Assembly: GCA_004557505.1 (NCBI GenBank)
Contig: SFGZ01000001.1
Coordinates: 366,196 to 430,195 of the forward strand
DNA from: Coriobacteriaceae bacterium
Lineage (GTDB): Bacteria; Actinomycetota; Coriobacteriia; Coriobacteriales; Atopobiaceae
Direction: 5' to 3'
DNA length: 64,000 bases
The notes below the pieces were generated by a model. That model was not told where the DNA came from and did not search any database. It saw nothing but the letters and a program-made list of their open reading frames with translations. A program made the translations under genes and the position numbers. Below, piece after piece: positions 11,261 to 21,436 of the stretch (within the stretch, counting starts at the first letter, position 1; every line of letters begins with the position of its first letter).

Positions 11261-11941
11261 TCACCCCCTGCGCTCGTCGGAGACTATGCGCCCGTCCTCG
11301 ATGGCGATCACGCGCTGGGCCATGAGGGCCACGTCCTCGTCATGCGTGATCACCACGAGGGTCTGGTGCAGGTCCTTGTTGGACGAGCGCAGGAGCCGCA
11401 TGATCTCGGCCGAGTTCTTGGAGTCGAGGTTGCCGGTGGGCTCGTCTGCAAGCACGATGGCCGGCGAGTTCATGAGCGCCCGGCCAATGGCCACGCGCTG
11501 CTGCTGGCCGCCGGAGAGCTGGTTGGGCAGGTGGTGCTCGCAGCCCTTGAGGCCAAGAGACGAGACGAGCGCATGCAGGCGCTGCTCGTTTACCTTGCGG
11601 CCGTCCATGCGCACCGGGAGCGTGATGTTCTCCTCCACGTCCAGCACGGGGATGAGGTTGTAGAACTGGTACACCAACCCCACCTCGCGGCGGCGGAAGA
11701 CGGCGAGCTGCTCGTCGCTGCGCTTGTAGACGTCCTCGCCGTTCATGCGCACCGTGCCCGAGGTGGGCCTGTCGACGCCGCCCATGAGGTGCATGAGCGT
11801 CGACTTGCCCGATCCGGACGAGCCTACGATGGCTACGAACTCGCCGGCGGCGATGGTCAGGCTCACGTCATCGAGCGCCCGCACTGCGGCGGGTCCCGTC
11901 CCGTAGACCTTGGTGAGGTGCTCGATGCTCAAGATGTCCAT
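11261..11941 (-). CDS. ABC transporter ATP-binding protein (MacB/LolD/BceA-like)
   Basis: 226-residue nucleotide-binding domain with Walker A GSSGSGKST, Q-loop region VGLVYQFYNLIP, signature LSGGQQQR, Walker B IVLADEPTGNLD and the switch His in VVITHDEDVA. The N-LD-x-K-N after Walker B and the overall length are typical of LolD/MacB/BceA partners of FtsX-type permeases. The start MDILSIEHLTKVYG at 11941 has GAGAGGAG upstream; a longer frame to 12001 lacks a site. It ends within a few bases of the permease gene, its obvious partner, and follows the sensor kinase gene by 81 nt. Confidence 0.92.
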   Translation of the reverse strand: MDILSIEHLTKVYGTGPAAVRALDDVSLTIAAGEFVAIVGSSGSGKSTLMHLMGGVDRPTSGTVRMNGEDVYKRSDEQLAVFRRREVGLVYQFYNLIPVLDVEENITLPVRMDGRKVNEQRLHALVSSLGLKGCEHHLPNQLSGGQQQRVAIGRALMNSPAIVLADEPTGNLDSKNSAEIMRLLRSSNKDLHQTLVVITHDEDVALMAQRVIAIEDGRIVSDERRG

Positions 11942-12022
11942 GGCGCTCCTCTCGATTGCCTGTGGTTGCGTCACCTCACCATGGTGCGCCCGTGCGTCCA
12001 CGTGGCCGTGACTCGCGCGTGA

Positions 12023-13054
12023 CTAAACCGTCACCTTGGCAAACACCAGGTCAAACCGTGCGCCCCCGGTTGGGCTTACGTTGGAGGCCGTGATCTGGGC
12101 GCCCTGGGCCACGAGTAGCGCGCGAGAGAGCGACAGGCCAATCCCCACGCCGCTGGGGTTGCAGACGTCCTCGTCCCGGCGGGCGGCATCGCCCGCGCCA
12201 TGGTAGAAGCGGTCGAAGACGTGGGGCAGGTCCTTCTCGGCAATGCCTGGGCCGGTGTCCTCCACGCGGATGCGGCAGGCCACGGCGTCCTCGCTGGCGG
12301 AAATGCGCACGGTGCCGCCGGCGGGCGTGTGCTCCACGCAGTTCTTGAGCACGTTGGCCAGGGCCTCGCGGGTCCAGGCGGCGTCGCCCATGAAGGAGCA
12401 GCCCGGGCCCACGTGGGTCCGGAAGGCCACGCCGGCGAGGTCTGCGGCCACGGCCAGTGGCTCCTGCGCCGCCTTGACCAGCGCCGCCACGTCCACGCGA
12501 TGCCGACCCAGTCGCACCACGCCGGCGTCCAGGCGGGCGAGCTTGAGCAGGGAGGACACGAGCCACTGCAGCTGTTCCAGCATGCGCCCGCAGTCGCGTA
12601 TGCGCTGGGCGTCCTTGGGCGTGGAGGCCGCCTGGCGCATGAGCTCCAGCTCGATGCCAAGCGACGTGAGCGGGGTTCGCAGCTGGTGCGAGATGTCGGC
12701 CAGGGCGTCGGCGAGCGCGCGCTTCTCGGCCTCGAGCTCCTCGTTGGCAATGACGAGCCGCGTCACGGTCTTGTCGAGCTGGCTTGCGAGGATGGCCAGC
12801 TCCCCCTCGCCCATGCCCTTAAAGCTCACGTCGCGCCTGCCGGCAAGCGCGCGGTCGAGGTGCTCGGATAGCTCGGCTATGCGGCGGTAGCGCAGTCCGG
12901 TGGTCAGCGAGTACAGCGCCACGAGGGCGCCCCCGCATGCGGCGACCCACGCGGCTGCGGTCGCGCCGGCCTGCGACCAGGCGCCCGCGCAGCACGCGGC
13001 GGTCGCTGCGGCGCCAATGCCGAGGAGCGCCAGAAACCTTGGGTCGCGAGGCAT
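12023..13054 (-). CDS. Short two-TM sensor histidine kinase
   Basis: 343 residues. Two closely spaced hydrophobic helices (about 7-25 and 31-52) have almost no extracellular loop, the pattern of intramembrane-sensing kinases such as BceS. A HAMP-like linker (55-105) leads to the H-box ADISHQLRTPLTSLG with phospho-acceptor His123. The N-box NVLKNCVEHTPAGG, G1 VEDTGPGIA and G2 GVGIGLSLSRAL follow. The ATG at 13054 is 4 nt after the response-regulator stop with GGAG upstream, so the two are translationally linked. Pairing with an adjacent ABC transporter suggests it senses flux or a drug-transporter complex rather than a free ligand (inference from Bce systems). Confidence 0.9.
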   Translation of the reverse strand: MPRDPRFLALLGIGAAATAACCAGAWSQAGATAAAWVAACGGALVALYSLTTGLRYRRIAELSEHLDRALAGRRDVSFKGMGEGELAILASQLDKTVTRLVIANEELEAEKRALADALADISHQLRTPLTSLGIELELMRQAASTPKDAQRIRDCGRMLEQLQWLVSSLLKLARLDAGVVRLGRHRVDVAALVKAAQEPLAVAADLAGVAFRTHVGPGCSFMGDAAWTREALANVLKNCVEHTPAGGTVRISASEDAVACRIRVEDTGPGIAEKDLPHVFDRFYHGAGDAARRDEDVCNPSGVGIGLSLSRALLVAQGAQITASNVSPTGGARFDLVFAKVTV

Positions 13055-13058
13055 GGCG

Positions 13059-13736
13059 CTACTCCGCCGCGCGGTAGCCAAGGCCGCGAACGGTACGGAT
13101 GAGCCGCGGGTTTGCTGGGTCGTCCTCGATCTTGTCGCGCAGGCGGCGAATGTAGACCGAAAGGGTGTTCTCCTCGACGTAGGCGCCGGAGTCCTCCCAG
13201 AGCGCCTCGCGCATCATGTCGCGCGTCACGACGCCGCCCGCCTTGCTCGCGAAGAGCAGCAGCAGGCGGTACTCGACGGCCGAGAGGTCCAGCTCGCGGC
13301 CGTCCTTGGTCGCGCGTGCGCGGGCGGGGTCCACGGTGACGCTTCCCAGGTGCAGGAGGTGCTGCGTGGGCTGCGAGCGCCGGAGCACGGTGCGGATGCG
13401 CGCGAGCAGCTCGCGCGGGCGGAACGGCTTCGCGATGTAGTCGTCGGCGCCCATCGAGAGGCCGGCGACGGTGTTGAACTCGTCGTCCGACGCGGTGAGA
13501 AAGACCACGGGCAGGTGCGGGTGGGCCGCCTTGAGCGCGCCGCATACGGCAAATCCGTTGCCCTGCTCAAGCGTGACGTCGAGAAGCACGAGGTCAAAGG
13601 GCTTCTCGTCGCGCGTGCCCAGGGCGATGGCACCGTCTTGGCTCGGGGTGGCCTCAACGTCATAGCCCCCGGAGCACAGAAGCTCCGTGAGCGTGCGGAC
13701 TATGTCCGCGTTGTCCTCGACGAGCAGTATGCGCAT
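13059..13736 (-). CDS. OmpR/PhoB-family response regulator
   Basis: 225 residues. The receiver domain (1-118) has the acidic pocket E7/D8, phospho-acceptor Asp53 (LVLLDVTL), a conserved Thr in FLTASD and Lys in AKPFRP. The C-terminal winged-helix DNA-binding domain (about 128-225) contains EYRLLLLFASKAGGVVTRD and SVYIRRLRDKIEDD. It is the first gene of the four-gene module with sensor kinase and ABC transporter. The ATG at 13736 follows GGGGAGG. Direct repeats upstream (13765-13843) are candidate binding sites for control of its own operon. Confidence 0.93.
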   Translation of the reverse strand: MRILLVEDNADIVRTLTELLCSGGYDVEATPSQDGAIALGTRDEKPFDLVLLDVTLEQGNGFAVCGALKAAHPHLPVVFLTASDDEFNTVAGLSMGADDYIAKPFRPRELLARIRTVLRRSQPTQHLLHLGSVTVDPARARATKDGRELDLSAVEYRLLLLFASKAGGVVTRDMMREALWEDSGAYVEENTLSVYIRRLRDKIEDDPANPRLIRTVRGLGYRAAE

Positions 13737-13764
13737 GGGGCCTCCCCGGTTGTGCGGCGGTTGC

Positions 13765-13816
13765 GTGGCTTCGCGGCGCCTGTGCGGTCCGGTGTGGCTT
13801 CGCGGCGCCTGTGCGG
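13765..13816. repeat. 23-bp direct repeat upstream of the response regulator
   Basis: The 23-bp sequence beginning GTGGCTTCGCGG and ending CTGTGCGG occurs exactly at 13765-13787 and 13794-13816 (29-bp period), between the response regulator start and the end of the hydrolase gene. It could be a recent duplication or a tandem operator. It is in the expected promoter position for the minus-strand operon. Confidence 0.8.
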
Positions 13817-13820
13817 CACG

Positions 13821-13843
13821 TTACCACACCACACTTACCACAC
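13821..13843 (-). promoter_or_regulatory. Tandem TTACCACAC sites, possible OmpR-type operator
   Basis: Two exact copies of TTACCACAC (13821-13829 and 13835-13843, 14-bp period; GTGTGGTAA on the minus strand) lie about 90 bp upstream of the response regulator start. OmpR-family proteins bind tandem half-sites, usually with a period near 10-11 bp, so the 14-bp period is not textbook. The second copy overlaps the stop codon of the upstream hydrolase gene. Confidence 0.3.
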
Positions 13844-14659
13844 TGAGAGCGGCGCGTCCTGGGCGGCGGCACAGACGGTGAGGTGGCCGTCGGGCGTGCG
13901 CGCCTCCGTGAACGTCGCGTTTGCCGCCTCGGCACCCACGGCGGCGGCCAGCGCGCGCACGGCCACGCTGGGCCGGTTGTTCTCGTGCGAGAGGTGCATG
14001 CCCACGATGACCTCGGTCTCGCTGGTCACGAGGTCGGGCAGGGCGCTTGCGGCCTGGGCGTTTGAGAGGTGCCCGAGCCGACCGTGGATGCGCTGCTTGA
14101 GGAAGCCGGGGTAGGGGCCCGTGGCGAGCATGCGCTCGTCGTGGTTGGACTCGAGCGCGAGCACACGGCAGCCGGTGAGCGCGTGGCCGGCCTCGTCGGT
14201 GAGCGCGCCCGTGTCGGTGCAGTAGCCCAGGGCGTCTACCAGCTCGCCGTTCCCGTCCACGGTTGCGAAGCGAAAGCCCACCGGGTCCGCCACGTCGTGG
14301 CTGGTGGGGAAGACACGTATCAGCATGCCGCACAGCTCAAGCGAGTCCGTGTGGCCGATGACCTCAAACGGGAGCTGCGAGAGGCGTTCGCGCGCGGCGA
14401 TGGTGCCGGCCGTGGCGAAGAGCGGGCCGTCGAAGTGGTTGGCGAAGACCGACAGGCCCGAGACGTGGTCGGTGTGCTCGTGCGTGAGAAGGACCGCGCG
14501 GACGTCATCCATGCTGATGCCCAGCTCGCGTGCGCGCGCCAGCAGCGTGCGGCGGGGGATGCCGTCGTCGACGAGCACGCTGCCTGCGGGGCCTTCGACC
14601 ACTGCGGCGTTGCCCTTTGAGCCCGAGGCCAGGACGTGCAGGTGGATCTGTGGGGTCAT
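13835..14659 (-). CDS. Metallo-beta-lactamase-fold hydrolase (YycJ/WalJ-like)
   Basis: 274 residues. The metal-binding signature THEHTDHVSG (HxHxDH) is at about residue 64, with further ligands in FPTSHD and in LSHENNRPS near the C terminus. The opening HVLASGSKGNAAVVEG is characteristic of the YycJ group, thought to be nucleases or linked to wall metabolism through WalRK in Firmicutes. The ATG at 14659 follows GAGAGGA. It lies upstream of, and in the same direction as, the two-component module, about 100 bp away. The exact substrate cannot be read from sequence. Confidence 0.85.
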   Translation of the reverse strand: MTPQIHLHVLASGSKGNAAVVEGPAGSVLVDDGIPRRTLLARARELGISMDDVRAVLLTHEHTDHVSGLSVFANHFDGPLFATAGTIAARERLSQLPFEVIGHTDSLELCGMLIRVFPTSHDVADPVGFRFATVDGNGELVDALGYCTDTGALTDEAGHALTGCRVLALESNHDERMLATGPYPGFLKQRIHGRLGHLSNAQAASALPDLVTSETEVIVGMHLSHENNRPSVAVRALAAAVGAEAANATFTEARTPDGHLTVCAAAQDAPLSVW

Positions 14660-14862
14660 GCGGGACGGTCCTCTCGGTGACGGTGGGCGGGCGCGCGGGG
14701 ATGCGGGGGCGCGGTGACGTGCAGCGGACAGCGTAGCAGCACCGCGCGACGCAAATTGCCGACGGGACGCGCTCCACGTGTGCGCCAAACTCGGGCGTCT
14801 CGCGCGCCGCTTCCACTGAGCCCCGACCCGCCCTTGGCCCGGCTATGCCCATCCGGCCTCCA

Positions 14863-14961
14863 CCAAAAGTGAACACGAAATCAATCGCAGCCGATGGGGA
14901 CTTCTCAGCAACTGGGCTTCTTTTGGCTGTCGCGACGCGGGATTGAGTTCGTGTTCACTTT
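14863..14961 (+). repeat. TIR element family, copy 2
   Basis: 99 bp with ends CCAAAAGTGAACACGAAA and TTCGTGTTCACTTT that pair almost completely over about 22 bp. The core, with CTTCTC and CAACTGGGCTTCTTTTG, aligns with copy 5 read on the opposite strand, showing a true family rather than chance inverted repeats. It lies downstream of the minus-strand nuclease-like gene, in a 526-bp gap (14660-15185) whose remainder holds the 17-bp tandem repeats. Confidence 0.8.
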
Positions 14962-15078
14962 CGCCCGCCGCCGGGGCCCGCCTGCCGCCGGGGCTCGCCG
15001 CCACCGAGACCCGCCTGCCACCGAGACCCGCCTGCCGCCGGGGCCCGCCCGCCACCGGGGCCCGCTCGCCGCAGTGAG
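14962..15078. repeat. 17-bp GC-rich tandem repeat (about seven units)
   Basis: Degenerate head-to-tail units of 17 bp of the type CCGCCTGCCGCCGGGGC (phased units at 14977, 14994, 15011, 15028, 15045 and 15062) begin directly at the end of TIR copy 2. Variation alternates between CCGAGAC and CCGGGGC endings. The stretch 15079-15185 is similarly GC-rich without clear units. No gene is supported here. Confidence 0.7.
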
Positions 15079-15185
15079 CCGCCCGGGCCCGCCCGCCACC
15101 GGGAGAGGCCCTCGGCGCAAGCTCCGCCGCACGGCCCGGTGCCGCTCGCGCTTTGCCCTGGCCGTTCGTCTCGCCACGCGCCGCC

Positions 15186-16364
15186 CTACATGCGCCTTAT
15201 CACAATGGCGTGGTCGCCAAACTCCACCGCGTAGTCCTCGACCGTTGAGGAGGGCGGCTCATGCCGGGCAAGCTCCCGGCTCAGCTCTTTCCCGCGCCGC
15301 CCCGGGAGCAGCGACCAAATGAGGCGCTGTCGCTCATTGGCGAGACGTGGCCTTCTCAGCATGCGCTTCTGCTTCGAGAAGTCCCGCTGGCCGGTGCGCT
15401 CGAGAAGTGACATCGCCTGCAGCATCACGCGATCGATGCCGCCGCGCTCGTAGAAGTCCTCTTTGGTCACGGGGAGAACCGAGAGCCCCTGCACCAGGAG
15501 GTCGCGGTCACGGCGCTTGTCGGCGACCATCGCCTCGCGCATGGCAACGAACGCGCTGCCGTCGACAAGACCAGCGTCCGGCGCCTCGGACCCGTCTTCG
15601 CCAAAATGCGCACCTCCATCATAGTTGAAACCAACGTTGGTGTCTCTCACAAGCGAGTCCGGCACGCGGCTCTTTTTGTTTACAAGTGAGGTAATTGGCC
15701 CGCGCGCGACAAGCCTTGGGTTGAGCTGCATCTCGCCAAGCTCGTATCCCAGCTCGTGAAGGGGCATGCGGGCAAGGCCGTTGAGAAGCGCCTCCTGAGC
15801 AGACCATGCCTCGTCCATGAGCCACTCTGCTACCCTGCGGCTTTGCTCAAGCCCCGCCAGGTCGCGTGCCGCGGAGACGTACGACCGTATCCGATCGGCG
15901 GTAGTTACGGGTTTGATGCCGTATGTGATCTTGCCGTCGCGAGGGTCGCGGGCGTCGCGCGAGAACCGACCGCACAGTTCGAGCCCAACAAGAAGCTGCA
16001 CGGCAGGTGGCATGATGGCCCCAAGCTCAATAAAGAGCAGCTCGGGACAGGGGATGCGAACCCCGGCGCGCAGTTCGACCACGGAGTTGGCCGGCAGGCC
16101 GCGCACGTACACGGTGTTCCTTGCGGTTTGCGAGCGAATGCGTGCGCCCGGGCGCGGGACCATCACCTGGACCCGACCGCGCACGTCGGACAGGCTGACG
16201 CCCACGAATTCCAGGCACGCGGCGATTCGCCGGCGGGTCCAGTACTTGCGTGGGCCAACCACGGATTTCTCGAGGCCGCGCCGGTCTGCCGTGAGCGTGC
16301 GGCCCGAGCTTCGCCAGGCGCGCAGGACGTGCAGGGCAGTGAGTTTGTTAAACGTGATTCTCAT
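15186..16364 (-). CDS. Hypothetical protein with DUF559/Vsr-like nuclease motif
   Basis: 392 residues, start MRITFNKLTALHVLRAW behind GGGGAGG. Residues 100-135 (RIPCPELLFIELG, then LVGLELCGRF) resemble the central part of a Coriobacteriia protein family that ends in a PD-(D/E)XK-type DUF559 domain. The expected C-terminal motif is visible at 241-302: D241, YDGGAHF at 248-254, then KRRDRDLLVQG and SVLPVTKEDF. A nuclease fold is therefore inferred, although the usual acidic residue before YDG is Asn247, so activity is uncertain. Alternatives are an AbiEi-like antitoxin or an inactive relative. TIR elements lie on both sides. Confidence 0.55.
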   Translation of the reverse strand: MRITFNKLTALHVLRAWRSSGRTLTADRRGLEKSVVGPRKYWTRRRIAACLEFVGVSLSDVRGRVQVMVPRPGARIRSQTARNTVYVRGLPANSVVELRAGVRIPCPELLFIELGAIMPPAVQLLVGLELCGRFSRDARDPRDGKITYGIKPVTTADRIRSYVSAARDLAGLEQSRRVAEWLMDEAWSAQEALLNGLARMPLHELGYELGEMQLNPRLVARGPITSLVNKKSRVPDSLVRDTNVGFNYDGGAHFGEDGSEAPDAGLVDGSAFVAMREAMVADKRRDRDLLVQGLSVLPVTKEDFYERGGIDRVMLQAMSLLERTGQRDFSKQKRMLRRPRLANERQRLIWSLLPGRRGKELSRELARHEPPSSTVEDYAVEFGDHAIVIRRM

Positions 16365-16458
16365 GCTGGCCTCCCCCCGGACAGCGGACGGTCTGTGCCG
16401 CTCGACGCATGGGCGCGCGTGCGGGCGCGTGCCGAGAGGGTACGCCACCCGCCGCCTT

Positions 16459-16557
16459 GGGAAGTGAACACGTTTTTGACTGTCGGACGCCTCGCGTTGC
16501 AAAAGCCCTGTTGTAGTGGAGGAGATGGCGGGTGGCATTGAAAACGTGCGCGCTTTT
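16459..16557 (-). repeat. TIR element family, copy 3 (inverted, diverged)
   Basis: About 99 bp. The left end GGGAAGTGAACACGTTTTTG and the right end CATTGAAAACGTGCGCGCTT pair with several mismatches, making this the most diverged copy. Read on the minus strand its core ACAACAGGGCTTTTGCAACG aligns with copies 2 and 5. It lies 95 bp upstream of the nuclease-like gene start. Confidence 0.6.
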
Positions 16558-16894
16558 CGTGTCAGGTTGGGGGGCTGTCGGCGGGTCCAAAAGGACGGTT
16601 GAGGCGAGAAAAAATCTCACGGAGCGTTTTTTTGGCGGTCTCGCACCGAATTCCGTCAGATCGCATGGGATCCGGGGGGCAAATCTGCCTGCTGCCAGGC
16701 ACTTTTCTGACAGAAAACGCGCTTTTCGAATCACGCAAAAAATGACATTATTTCTCCACATAACATTTCTGCATATCAGCGTCGGGCCGGCTGCGGGCGT
16801 CCCGCTTGCGCCCAATATGGCACCTAGGGCATCGCGCCCGTCGCCGCATGGCCGAGGCATCGCCGCTGTGGTGCCCTCCGGCGCTTCTCGGCGT
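16558..16894. other. Low-GC non-coding island between two TIR elements
   Basis: This 337-bp stretch is much richer in A/T than the rest of the window. It contains GTCC-AAAA-GGAC (16585-16596), GAGA-A5-TCTC (16606-16618), a T7 run (16627-16633), the perfect 15-nt palindrome TTTTCTGACAGAAAA (16703-16717) and an AT-rich patch near 16735-16780. Open frames cross it, but none has a convincing ribosome site or known motif. A structured RNA, a decayed insertion or an attachment-like region are possible. Confidence 0.5.
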
Positions 16895-16996
16895 CCAAAA
16901 GTGAACACGAATTCAATCCGGACGGAACGCCGCCGGCAAAAGGCCAGTTGACGAGAAGCCCGTCAACGTCGCAATTGAAAATGTGTTCACTTTTCC
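16895..16996 (-). repeat. TIR element family, copy 5 (inverted)
   Basis: About 102 bp with ends TCCAAAAGTGAACACGAATT and GAAAATGTGTTCACTTTTCC. On the minus strand the core GGGCTTCTCGTCAACTGGCC matches copy 2, so this copy is inverted relative to it. It lies about 110 bp before tilS. A -10-like TAGAAT (17042-17047) sits between it and tilS. Confidence 0.75.
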
Positions 16997-17106
16997 GGGG
17001 GAGGGGAGGGGGCGGCTGGCGTCGGCGGCGGATGCAGCGGGTAGAATCGAGAACGTATGGTTCGCGCATGCGTCGGCGCCAGCTGCCAGGGGGGGAGGAA
17101 GCGCAC

Positions 17107-18678
17107 ATGCCAAGCGTTGCCCGCAGATACGGCTTGGGAGGTCCCGGTGCCGATTGCGGCCCTCGCCGCGCCCCCGCCCCCGGTCGCGCCCCCGCCTTCG
17201 CGCGTCCCTCCCGCAGCACCGATGACGCCCTGCGCGCCCCCGTCGTGCTCATGGTCTCCGGCGGCGCGGACTCCACGGCCCTTCTCGTGCTGGCGGCAAC
17301 CTCCGCGCTGGACATCGATGACGGCCGCGGCCACGCCCGCATCGCCCGCGAGCGCCTTCATGTGCTCCACGTGAACCACCGCCTGCGCGGCATCGACGCC
17401 GACGAGGACGAGGAGTTCGTCCGCGACCTCGCCGCCCGCTACGGCATCCCCTGCACCATCCGTCGCGTGGACGTGGCCGCGCTGGCCGCGGCCTCGCCAG
17501 ACGGCAACGTGGAGAACGCCGGCCGAGAGGTGCGCTACGGCGAGGCCGCCCGCCTGGCCAACGAGCTCTCGGCCCAGCTGGGCACGCCCCGCTCGGCCGC
17601 GCGCGTCCTCACGGCCCACACGGCCAACGACCGCGCCGAGACCTTTGTGATGAACGCCATCCGCGGGACCGGCGCCTCGGGCCTCTCGTCCATCCCGCGC
17701 CGTCGCAACCGCGTGGTGCGCCCGCTGCTCGACCGCACGCATGACGAGCTCTGCGAGTTCCTGCGCATGCGCGGCATCGTGTGGCGCGAGGACGACACGA
17801 ACTCCGACACCCGCTACCTGCGCGCATACGTGCGCCACGAGGTCATGCCGGTGCTTGAGCAGAGAAACCGGCGCGTCGTGGCAAGCCTCTCGACCACCTG
17901 CGACATCCTCTCGGACGAGGACGCCTATCTCACCGCGGTCGCCGCCCGCACCCTGCGCGACCTCACGCGCCGCAGCGGGGAGGGCGCCATCGCCCTGGAC
18001 GCCGCGCGCCTCTCGGCCTGCGAGGTGGCCGTCGCCCGCCGCGTGGTGCGCGCTGCCATCCTCGGGATCTGCCCCGAGGCGCGGCTCGAGGCGCGCCACA
18101 TTGCCCAGGTGCTCACGCTCGTCGCGGCAGGCGCCGGATCGGCGTCCATCCCCATGGGCGCCGATGCCCGCGTGGAGTACGGTCTGCTCTTCCTGCGCGC
18201 CCGCACGCCCAAGGCCCGCGACTTCGCCGGTTGGCTTGAGGTTCCCGGCGAGCTTTCCCTGGGAGACCCGCGTCCCGGCCGCGCGTCCGCGCACCTCTCG
18301 GCGCGCCTCCTTCCCGCCCCGGACGGCGCGGACATCCCGGCGCTGGCCCTCTCGCACGGCCGGGAGTGGGCCGGGACGTCGGTTCTCCTCGACGCCGCCG
18401 CCTGCGGCATCGACGCCAGCCTGGGCGGCCGGCTCTGGGTCGACTCGCCGCACGCGGGCGACGTCCTGTGCCCCCTGGGCATGCGCGGCCAGTCGAAGAA
18501 GGTCTCCGACCTGCTCAACGAGGCTCGCATCCCGGCGGCCGAGCGCCCGCTCGTGCCCGTCGTGCGCACCTCTCCCACCGGCCCTGTGGTGTGGGTTGCG
18601 GGAATCAGGGCCGATGAGCGCGCTCGCTGCACGACTCGCACCTCACACTTGCTAGAATTGAGTCTCCGAACAGCATAG
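17107..18678 (+). CDS. tilS: tRNA(Ile)-lysidine synthase
   Basis: 523 residues. It ligates lysine to C34 of the CAU-anticodon tRNA-Ile, converting AUA decoding. The N-type PP-loop SGGADSTALLVLA sits at about residues 51-63, LHVNHRLRG near 92, and the family motif HTANDRAETFVMNAIRGTG near 177. The C-terminal TilS substrate-binding domain is seen in KVSDLLNEARIPAAERPLVPVV. A 45-residue Arg/Pro/Ala-rich N-terminal extension precedes the PP-loop. The ATG at 17107 follows GGGGGAGGAAG. It lies directly upstream of hpt and ftsH, the conserved tilS-hpt-ftsH order of many Gram-positives. Confidence 0.93.
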   Translation: MPSVARRYGLGGPGADCGPRRAPAPGRAPAFARPSRSTDDALRAPVVLMVSGGADSTALLVLAATSALDIDDGRGHARIARERLHVLHVNHRLRGIDADEDEEFVRDLAARYGIPCTIRRVDVAALAAASPDGNVENAGREVRYGEAARLANELSAQLGTPRSAARVLTAHTANDRAETFVMNAIRGTGASGLSSIPRRRNRVVRPLLDRTHDELCEFLRMRGIVWREDDTNSDTRYLRAYVRHEVMPVLEQRNRRVVASLSTTCDILSDEDAYLTAVAARTLRDLTRRSGEGAIALDAARLSACEVAVARRVVRAAILGICPEARLEARHIAQVLTLVAAGAGSASIPMGADARVEYGLLFLRARTPKARDFAGWLEVPGELSLGDPRPGRASAHLSARLLPAPDGADIPALALSHGREWAGTSVLLDAAACGIDASLGGRLWVDSPHAGDVLCPLGMRGQSKKVSDLLNEARIPAAERPLVPVVRTSPTGPVVWVAGIRADERARCTTRTSHLLELSLRTA

Positions 18679-18732
18679 GCGGCACGCGGGCCGACAAGCG
18701 CGGCGGCCGCCCGTTGGGAGTGGAGGATCGCA

Positions 18733-19284
18733 ATGGCAGAGGTGCATCCGGACGTGGAGAGCGTCGTCCTCAGCGAGGAGGACATCCGCCTGATCGTGTC
18801 GAGCATGGGGCGCCGCATCTCCGAGGACTATGCCGACAAGAACCCCCTCATCGTGGCCGTCCTGCGCGGGGCCTTCGTCTTCACCGCAGACCTCATGCGC
18901 GCCATCACCGTGCCCTGCTCGGTGGACTTCATGGCCGTGAGCAGCTACGGCGACGGCATCAAGAGTTCCGGCGTGGTGCGCATCGTGAAGGACCTCGACA
19001 CCAAGGTCGAGGGACGCCACGTGATCGTGGCTGAGGACATCCTCGACTCCGGCCTCACCCTGTCCTACCTGGTGAAGCTCCTGCGGTCGAGAAAGCCCGC
19101 CTCTATCGAGATCGCGGCCTTCTCGGTGAAGGACATCCCCAACCACGCGCCGGCCGTCACCCCGCGCTACGTGGGCGCGCACGTGCCCGACGCCTTTGTG
19201 GTGGGCTACGGCCTCGACTACGCCGAGCGCTACCGCAACCTGCCCTACGTGGGCATCCTCAAGTCCGAGGTCTACTCCAGGTAA
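18733..19284 (+). CDS. hpt: Hypoxanthine phosphoribosyltransferase
   Basis: 183-residue purine-salvage enzyme converting hypoxanthine or guanine plus PRPP to IMP or GMP. The PRPP-binding motif VIVAEDILDSGLTLSYL is near residues 97-113; the N-terminal LIVAVLRGAFVFTADLMRAI and the flexible-loop VSSYGDGIKSSG are typical of the HPRT family, as is the closing VVGYGLDYAERYRNLPYVGIL. The ATG at 18733 follows GTGGAGG. It is sandwiched between tilS and ftsH, a widely conserved cluster. A TAGAAT hexamer 75 bp upstream, at the end of tilS, may provide an extra promoter. Confidence 0.95.
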   Translation: MAEVHPDVESVVLSEEDIRLIVSSMGRRISEDYADKNPLIVAVLRGAFVFTADLMRAITVPCSVDFMAVSSYGDGIKSSGVVRIVKDLDTKVEGRHVIVAEDILDSGLTLSYLVKLLRSRKPASIEIAAFSVKDIPNHAPAVTPRYVGAHVPDAFVVGYGLDYAERYRNLPYVGILKSEVYSR

Positions 19285-19318
19285 CGCACCCAGGAAGCTA
19301 TCGCAAGGAGACGTTTTC

Positions 19319-21425
<2,107 letters not shown>

Positions 21426-21436
<11 letters not shown>

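Noticed and set aside
14962..15078. CRISPR-like array
   Set aside because: Units are contiguous 17-mers without unique spacers, and no cas genes are near.
16532..16951. 139-codon frame crossing TIR copies 3 and 5
   Set aside because: Starts inside a repeat and reads through non-coding palindromes; no ribosome site or family motif. The region is listed as a non-coding island instead.
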